Assembly: GCF_003330725.1 (NCBI RefSeq)
Contig: NZ_CP030840.1
Coordinates: 3,348,001 to 3,412,000 of the forward strand
Direction of reading: 5' to 3'
Length of the DNA stretch: 64,000 nt
Source: Acidisarcina polymorpha
GTDB taxonomy: Bacteria; Acidobacteriota; Terriglobia; Terriglobales; Acidobacteriaceae
Below are positions 58,894-64,000 of this stretch, one piece after another. The notes beneath the pieces are model-generated. The model did not search any database and was not told where the DNA came from. It worked only from the letters and a program-made list of their open reading frames with translations. Numbering within the stretch: position 1 is the stretch's first letter; every line of letters starts with the position of its first letter. A program made the position numbers and the translations under genes.

Positions 58894-61773
58894 GTGATTA
58901 GACGAGAGTTCATACGCTTGACTTCGCTTTCGGTGGGCGCACTCCCCTTTGTTGGCCTGCAAGGCTACGAAGGCATGTCGGGTCTGGCATCCCGGAAATC
59001 GATTAAGGATGTCAGTCTCTATGAAATCTTCCGGGAGCCGGCAAATCAATATCGTCCGATGGTCCGGTGGTGGTGGAACGGCGACCGGGTTGTGGGGGAA
59101 GAGATTCTGAGAGAACTCGACGTGTTGCAGGCTGCGGGAATCGGAGGGGTCGAGATCAATCTGATCCGCTTTCCGGCGGAAGCCGATCCGATGAACACGA
59201 AAGCTCTGACCTGGATGAGCGATGAATGGATACAGGTTTTAAAGGTGGCGTTGAAAGGTACGAAAGAGCGGGGAATGACCTGTGACATGATCGTGGGTTC
59301 CGGTTGGCCGTATGGGGGTGAATTCCTATCGAGGGAAGACCAGACCCAGATGGTAGCGCTCGGCACAAAAAACTTCACCGGACCTGCCCAAGTTCGAATG
59401 ACTCGCGCGGAGTTGCTGGATGGTGTCAATCCAGCTCTGGTGTCGCCCTACAAGGACAGCGAAAAAGAGCTCTTTGGGCTGACCCTGGTTCCATCTCCAA
59501 TCTCCACGACGGCCGATGGCATCCGTTTGAACGAACAGGTACGCGATGAGAACATTGAGTTCGATGTGCCGGCCGGAGATCACGTACTCTACTTCCTCGT
59601 AAAACTTACCGGTTTCATGGCCGTCATCAACGGAGCTCCTGGCGCGACCGGACCGGTCTTAAATCACTACAGTGAACAGGCTGTTGCGAGATATCTGGAC
59701 CGCTTGTCGACGAGGTTATCGGCAAAGATCGGTCCACTAGGCGATCATTTCCGGGCGTTCTTCACCGACAGTATCGAGTTGGAGGGGGCGAATTGGTGTG
59801 ACGATATGTTTGCGGAGTTTCGCAAGAGAAGGGGTTATGACCTCTCGCCATGGCTGCCGTTCGTGCTCTTCAAAGTTGGAGAGATGGGGAATGCAGTCAC
59901 GGAGGAGTATGGGGCGAAATTCTCTGCTGGGTTCAAGGCGCAGACCGATCTGGTGCGATACGACTTTGAAACGACCAAGCACGAGCTTTTTCAGGAAAGG
60001 TTTGTGGGGACGTTTGCAGAGTGGTGTAAGAGAAACGGCGTGAAATCACGAATGCAGGCCTATGGCATGGAGCTCGATGCCATAACCGCCGGCATGATGC
60101 TCGATATTCCTGAATGTGAAACATGGATTCGATCGGAGAAGATCGAGGACTTTGGCACCGGCGATTATCGGCAAGGTCGCAGCTACACCATGATCAACAA
60201 GTTTGTCTCTTCTGCTGCTCATCTGTCTGGCAAGCAGCTCATCAGTTGCGAGGAGATGACGAATACCGACGACCCATTCCATGCTTCGCTCGAGAGGATC
60301 AAGCTTGCCGGAGATCAAAGCATGTTGTCCGGAGTGACACAATCCGTTCTGCATGGCTTCAACTACAGCCCCGCCGATGCGCCGTTTCCAGGTTGGGTGC
60401 GCTACGGTACTTACTTCAGCGAGCGGAATACATGGTGGCCCTACTTTAAGCTGTGGGTTGACTATAAGTCTCGTCTCTCGGCGCTCTTTCAGCAGTCAGT
60501 CATGCAGGCCGATATCGCGATCCTGCCTCCATTCGCCGACCTCGCATCGAAATACGGCTTTCAGCGCGATCCCTTTCCGAAGACAGTCGATCCTCCCTAT
60601 CTCTATAAGCTCTGGGAGGTCGTTCATCAGAATGGAAGCGGGTGCGACTACCTCACCGAAGACATCATTCATCAATCAACGGTTGGCCGTGGCAGGCTGC
60701 TGTTTCGAGACCGGTCTTACAAGGCCATCTTCTTGCCGGATGTCGAGTCGCTTCATCTCATCACTGCAAAACAGTTGAAGAAGTTCGTCGAATCCGGCGG
60801 GACCCTGCTGTGTATCGGCAACCTTCCCCGTCAGGCCTCAGGGCTGGTGAATAACGCGTCAGAGAGCTTAGTCGTCCATGAGGTTTTCCAATCTCTCCGG
60901 AAAAGCTATCCACTTCGCACCGCTGTCCTGCACATCGACGAACAGAATCTGGTGAATTGGTATCGCGACCTGCAGAAGAATTATGCACTGACGCCGGACG
61001 TTTCGATCGACAGACCCACCGACTTCATCAGTCAGTTACATTACGTCAGCGGAAGCCGTGACGTCTTTTTCTTCTCCAACTACGGCCCGGAGGAGACGCA
61101 CACATTTGAGGCCACCGTGTCTCTCCCCGGCAAGACTCCCTGGCTGTGGAACCCCGAGTCAGGCGAGCGTGCGCCATATCCAACATCCGGTTCAAAGAAC
61201 GTGTTGAGCATCACGCTGGGCCCATCCGAGTCCAGACTCATCGTCTTCGAGCCATCCTCTATCGCTGCTGACACCGCCGCTTCTGTGGAAATATCAGACC
61301 TCTTGCCTGCAGCGACGGCCCACCCGCGCTATGAGCAAATCATACCCGGACCCTGGAATCTCAAGCTGATTCATGTGAACGGGACAACGCAATCTCGCGT
61401 TGTGGAGGCTTTAGTCGATCTCAGTCAGCAGGACGACTTGAAGTCTTTTGCGGGCACCATGATCTACAGCAACCGTTTCCAATTCGACCATCACCACCAA
61501 CGTGTAATCATCGACCTCGGGCACCTCCACAGTGTCTCGCAGTTGGAGATCAATGGCCGTCACCTCGGCACGCGCTGGTACGGCGTGCATACTTATGACG
61601 TATCGAATGCGCTGACATCAGGCAGGAACGAGATCACTATCAGAGTCGTGTCGACACTGGGCGATTATATGAAGTTCCTGTTGACCAATAAGACAGCCCA
61701 GGTCTGGAGTCGAGACACGCCACTCTACCCTTTAGGATTGACGCAATCTGTGCGCCTGCTTATTCTTCCGTAG
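58894..61773 (+). CDS. Alpha-L-rhamnosidase, GH106-like, Tat-exported
   Basis: A 959-residue predicted glycoside hydrolase. The N-terminal IRREFIRLTSLSVGALPFVG carries RR and a hydrophobic stretch typical of Tat export. The GH106-type core begins with PMVRWWWNGDRV and LQAAGIGGVEINLI near residues 50-90, followed by VGSGWPYGGEF, catalytic acidic residues in the FFTDSIELEGANW region, and a C-terminal beta-sandwich (about 800-950) with NGRHLGTRWYGVHTYDVS. The start is uncertain: a TTG at 58840 would add 18 residues. It is the second gene of a unit with the unknown 568-residue protein. Substrate is likely rhamnogalacturonan-type or other rhamnose-bearing glycans. Confidence 0.8.
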   Translation: MIRREFIRLTSLSVGALPFVGLQGYEGMSGLASRKSIKDVSLYEIFREPANQYRPMVRWWWNGDRVVGEEILRELDVLQAAGIGGVEINLIRFPAEADPMNTKALTWMSDEWIQVLKVALKGTKERGMTCDMIVGSGWPYGGEFLSREDQTQMVALGTKNFTGPAQVRMTRAELLDGVNPALVSPYKDSEKELFGLTLVPSPISTTADGIRLNEQVRDENIEFDVPAGDHVLYFLVKLTGFMAVINGAPGATGPVLNHYSEQAVARYLDRLSTRLSAKIGPLGDHFRAFFTDSIELEGANWCDDMFAEFRKRRGYDLSPWLPFVLFKVGEMGNAVTEEYGAKFSAGFKAQTDLVRYDFETTKHELFQERFVGTFAEWCKRNGVKSRMQAYGMELDAITAGMMLDIPECETWIRSEKIEDFGTGDYRQGRSYTMINKFVSSAAHLSGKQLISCEEMTNTDDPFHASLERIKLAGDQSMLSGVTQSVLHGFNYSPADAPFPGWVRYGTYFSERNTWWPYFKLWVDYKSRLSALFQQSVMQADIAILPPFADLASKYGFQRDPFPKTVDPPYLYKLWEVVHQNGSGCDYLTEDIIHQSTVGRGRLLFRDRSYKAIFLPDVESLHLITAKQLKKFVESGGTLLCIGNLPRQASGLVNNASESLVVHEVFQSLRKSYPLRTAVLHIDEQNLVNWYRDLQKNYALTPDVSIDRPTDFISQLHYVSGSRDVFFFSNYGPEETHTFEATVSLPGKTPWLWNPESGERAPYPTSGSKNVLSITLGPSESRLIVFEPSSIAADTAASVEISDLLPAATAHPRYEQIIPGPWNLKLIHVNGTTQSRVVEALVDLSQQDDLKSFAGTMIYSNRFQFDHHHQRVIIDLGHLHSVSQLEINGRHLGTRWYGVHTYDVSNALTSGRNEITIRVVSTLGDYMKFLLTNKTAQVWSRDTPLYPLGLTQSVRLLILP

Positions 61774-62001
61774 CAAGTGGCGCTTTTTCGACCAGCGCGA
61801 TCCAATCGGGTTTGCTGAGGCAAGAATTCGGTGGGGGATTTTGGCTGTGAGGTTGAGGCCTATCAGCTTGCCAACAGCAACGCGGCCGGGAAATGCTTCG
61901 TCGCGGAAGATCGCCGCCGATCCGCGCACGCCCTCATTTTCGGCGCGCTCAACACTCTGGAAGTGTGATGTCCTCGGTCGCCCACATCGCGTCTGCCGCT
62001 C

Positions 62002-62940
62002 TCACTTTGTCTCTACCGGTGGGCGCTTTCCGCGAAACTTGGGAAAAAGGGTTGGAGAAAACTCAAGAGCGAAATCTTTGAATATCCGGGCGATCTTAGG
62101 AACAAAACGGTTTCCCACGTGAACAATCGAGAGGGTATACAAGGTGAACTGCCACTCCGGCATTGCCTCGACCAGCTTACCGCTTCGCAGCAGTTCAGGC
62201 TGAACGATTGGTGGCAGCTCCCCGATACCCGTGCCTGCAAGCAACGCCGAAGCAAGACCGGAGTACTCATTGATTGAAAGATAAGGTTGAAAAGCCACCC
62301 TTTCTTTTATCTTCAATCGGACGTTTGTGAAATTCCACACATTCTGCGGCCTCCAGAAGGAGAACGCCAGTAAACGATGGGAACGTAGGTCACGAGGCGT
62401 TTTTGGCCTGCTGTGTTTGGCGAAATAGCTGGGACTGGCCACCAAAATATGTCGATAGGTTAAGAGCTCCAGAACGCTGTGCGAAGGATCATGTCGATTA
62501 CGAACCACGAAAGCCAGGTCGATACCTTCGGAGATCGGATCGACAATTCGATCTGTGATGAAGATCTGAATCCTTACGTCTGGATATGAATTCTGGAATG
62601 CTCCAACGAGTGGAGCGAGGAACGAATCGGAGATGCTGGGCGGGGCCGAAATTCGCAAGGTTCCAGAAAGTTTGTCTGTGTGGCTTGCGGCGATATTTCC
62701 TACGGATTCTCTCAACTCGGCACCCTGTCTTGCGAACTCAAGCACCTCCGAACCGACCTCGGTGAGTCGAAGCTGACGAGTCGTCCGAATAATGAGGCTC
62801 ACGCCGAGTTGTAACTCCAGGTCTGCAATTCTTCGACTGATCGTAGATGTAGGTATATGAAGTCTCCGTGCCGCTTCCGAGAAGCTTTTCGCTGCGATCA
62901 CTTCGGCGAAGATTGCAGGGTCGTTAAGATCCGGTTCCAT
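62002..62940 (-). CDS. LysR-type transcriptional regulator
   Basis: A 312-residue regulator with an intact N-terminal HTH: FAEVIAAKSFSEAARRLHIP at about 11-30 and TSTISRRIADLELQLGVSLI at about 31-50, then TRQLRLTEVG. The effector-binding domain follows from about residue 90 (GTLRISAPPSISDSFLAP). The shape fits the group that regulates quinone reductase or aldehyde-detoxifying genes. It is divergent from the DUF4440 remnant and the quinone oxidoreductase start, which are its likely targets. The spacing to the divergent genes (about 115 bases to the remnant) leaves room for an operator, but none was identified. Confidence 0.92.
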   Translation of the reverse strand: MEPDLNDPAIFAEVIAAKSFSEAARRLHIPTSTISRRIADLELQLGVSLIIRTTRQLRLTEVGSEVLEFARQGAELRESVGNIAASHTDKLSGTLRISAPPSISDSFLAPLVGAFQNSYPDVRIQIFITDRIVDPISEGIDLAFVVRNRHDPSHSVLELLTYRHILVASPSYFAKHSRPKTPRDLRSHRLLAFSFWRPQNVWNFTNVRLKIKERVAFQPYLSINEYSGLASALLAGTGIGELPPIVQPELLRSGKLVEAMPEWQFTLYTLSIVHVGNRFVPKIARIFKDFALEFSPTLFPKFRGKRPPVETK

Positions 62941-63054
62941 TTTCCCATTATTGCAAATATGTTTTGTCGATTAACCCACTAGTCAACGCGGTAGGGATTC
63001 ACTAGGCTGAATCAAGCCTGATGTGAGCCGCCCTATGAAATTGAGGAATCACCC

Positions 63055-63586
63055 ATGAAGTATCAAATCTCAGCAATTATCTTCTACTTTCAACCAGTGT
63101 GTTGTCTTTCATGGCAACACCACAGGCCCACTCGTACGACAAGAACGACCACGTTGTGGAAGAGCAATTCACAAGGAACGACAAGGCGATTCGAGATGTT
63201 ATCTCGCACTATGAAGAGTCTTTCAATCGAAGTGATCCCGAAGCCTGAGTCGAACTTTATGCCGACGACGCAGTACTCATGACGCCATCACGAAACGTCA
63301 TGGAGCAGAGTTTCTAATTGCTCGATCCGCAGTGGAGCTTATATGTGGTCAGCAACCATTCGAGCTGAAGACAACGTGCGGTTCCAACCTGAGGGCAAAA
63401 CAATCGTCATAGCGACCGGAGCGCATTATCGAAACTGACGCATCGACAGCGTCGAGCACTTCGAAGGTATCGGCGTCTGCTCCGGCGCTGGAACCATTGA
63501 AGCAACTCTCTGCGAGTCGGTCCGCCTCTGGCGTCGGCGAGGGCTCTCTGGAGATCAGCTTCGTTCACCAGTTCCTGAGTGAATAG
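63055..63586 (+). pseudogene. Decayed secreted DUF4440/SnoaL-like gene
   Basis: The ATG at 63055 opens a signal-peptide-like stretch (MKYQISAIIFYF) in one frame. The family body appears in another from 63111: IRDVISHYEESFNRSDPEA, then a TGA, then VELYADDAVLMTP in the same frame, matching the SnoaL/DUF4440 pattern (AI-x-LL-x-Y-x-x-x-x-N-x-x-D ... LY-A-D-D-x-x-x-x-P). Further stops and frame changes follow. A tail resembling the family's RLWRRRG...DQLR end stops at TAG 63584-63586. At least one frameshift, one nonsense codon and lost sequence are present. A dead gene between a LysR regulator and a quinone oxidoreductase. Confidence 0.65.
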
Positions 63587-63619
63587 GCACCGAACTGTAA
63601 GCTAGGCAAGTCAACGATC

Positions 63620-63646
63620 GCAGAGGAATCAATGCAGAGGAATCAA
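63620..63646. repeat. Tandem 13-base repeat carrying the ribosome site
   Basis: GCAGAGGAATCAA occurs at 63620-63632 and 63634-63646, 14 bases apart. The second copy places AGAGGA about 10 bases before the ATG at 63652. The duplication has thus copied the Shine-Dalgarno-like sequence of the next gene. Confidence 0.8.
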
Positions 63647-63651
63647 AAACG

Positions 63652-64000
63652 ATGAGAGCAGCCTGGTATGAAAAGCAGGGACCGGCGCACGACGTACTTA
63701 CAGTGGGCGAAATGCCCGATCCCGTCCCAGGAGCGGGCGAGGTTCGCATTCGCGTTGTGGCCTCAGGCATTAATCCCGGGGACACCAAAAAACGAGGTGA
63801 CGTTTTCAGTCTTGGAATGCCTTACCCTCGCGTCATTCCTCACAGCGATGGTGCAGGCACTGTAGACCTCGTCGGCACCGGAATTTCTGAAGAATTAGCC
63901 GGTAAACGTGTTTGGTGCTACGGTGCGCAATCCTACAGGCCTTTCGGCACTGCAGCTGAGTTCACAGTGGTCCCAGCGGATCACGTGGTCCCCCTTCCGG
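63652..64000 (+). CDS. Quinone oxidoreductase (zinc-independent MDR), 5' part
   Basis: The first 116 codons of a medium-chain dehydrogenase/reductase of the quinone-oxidoreductase (zeta-crystallin) type. The N-terminal GroES-like domain is visible: MRAAWYEKQGP, DPVPGAGEVRIRVVASGINP, then PYPRVIPHSDGAGTVDLVG and GTAAEFTVVPADHVVPLP. No zinc-binding Cys/His pair is present in this part, which fits the QOR group. AGAGGA precedes the ATG at a good spacing. The window ends before the NADPH-binding domain. It is divergent from the LysR gene, which is probably its regulator. Confidence 0.88.
   Translation, partial: MRAAWYEKQGPAHDVLTVGEMPDPVPGAGEVRIRVVASGINPGDTKKRGDVFSLGMPYPRVIPHSDGAGTVDLVGTGISEELAGKRVWCYGAQSYRPFGTAAEFTVVPADHVVPLP

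Noticed and set aside
1-64000. CRISPR arrays, tRNA, rRNA, prophage or complete insertion sequence
   Set aside because: No regularly spaced repeats, cloverleaf-like sequence, rRNA blocks, integrase or transposase motifs were found in reading the window.

Overview
The window looks like a chromosomal segment from a soil acidobacterium, most likely Terriglobia/Acidobacteriaceae (Granulicella, Edaphobacter or Terriglobus type). This rests on family content, not on a marker gene. It holds an ADOP-type FtsX-like permease behind a PadR gene, a VWFA-related secreted protein of the TIGR03436 type, an Oar-like TonB-dependent receptor with an N-terminal carboxypeptidase-regulatory domain, and many secreted carbohydrate-active enzymes and MFS sugar-acid carriers. 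Codon use is moderately GC-rich throughout. I see no rRNA, tRNA, CRISPR array, phage or complete insertion sequence.

Layout. 0-0.8 kb: the 5' end of an ADOP permease on the minus strand, a broken PadR gene before it, and the tail of a lost short-chain dehydrogenase. 0.8-8.2 kb: secreted SGNH hydrolase, SDR, DUF72 protein, YheT-like hydrolase, then glutamine synthetase divergent from a small membrane protein and an ammonium transporter. 8.2-10.4 kb: PadR regulator with a 20-bp palindromic operator, its membrane partner and two VOC proteins. 10.4-14.2 kb: tail-anchored Ser/Thr kinase overlapping a PP2C phosphatase, and an APC permease. 14.4-20.4 kb: SDR, inorganic pyrophosphatase, PurS-GlmS and a secreted CocE/S15-type hydrolase. 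20.6-32 kb: sugar porter with a giant DUF5107-TPR protein, a second MFS carrier, an exported oxidoreductase and sugar isomerase, a ferredoxin-reductase-like flavoprotein and the VWFA protein. 32-46.3 kb: a sugar-acid/uronate region with enolase-superfamily dehydratase, two ACS-type carriers, lactonase lipoprotein, two aldo-keto reductases around a TetR gene, mannonate dehydratase, GH67 alpha-glucuronidase and CE15 glucuronoyl esterase. 46.6-50.4 kb: FAD disulfide oxidoreductase, class II aldolase and MFS carrier. 50.4-57 kb: LysR relic, then an ECF sigma / anti-sigma / TonB-receptor operon in which the sigma gene is frameshifted and the receptor has an internal stop. 57-61.8 kb: an unrecognised exported 568-residue protein and a GH106-like alpha-L-rhamnosidase. 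61.8-64 kb: LysR regulator, a decayed DUF4440/SnoaL-like gene and the start of a quinone oxidoreductase.

How it fits together. The 32-46 kb block reads as a pathway for glucuronic-acid-decorated xylan. CE15 would cut lignin-glucuronate esters, GH67 would release (4-O-methyl)glucuronate, ACS carriers would import sugar acids, and ManD would dehydrate mannonate to 2-keto-3-deoxygluconate. The 51-62 kb block reads as an outer-membrane uptake module with rhamnoside-cleaving enzymes. That module appears to have lost its sigma factor and receptor recently, because the rest of both proteins is still well preserved. Six genes in the window are broken: the PadR, SDR, LysR, ECF sigma, TonB receptor and DUF4440 genes. 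This is either real decay or, for the sigma and receptor lesions, possible assembly error.
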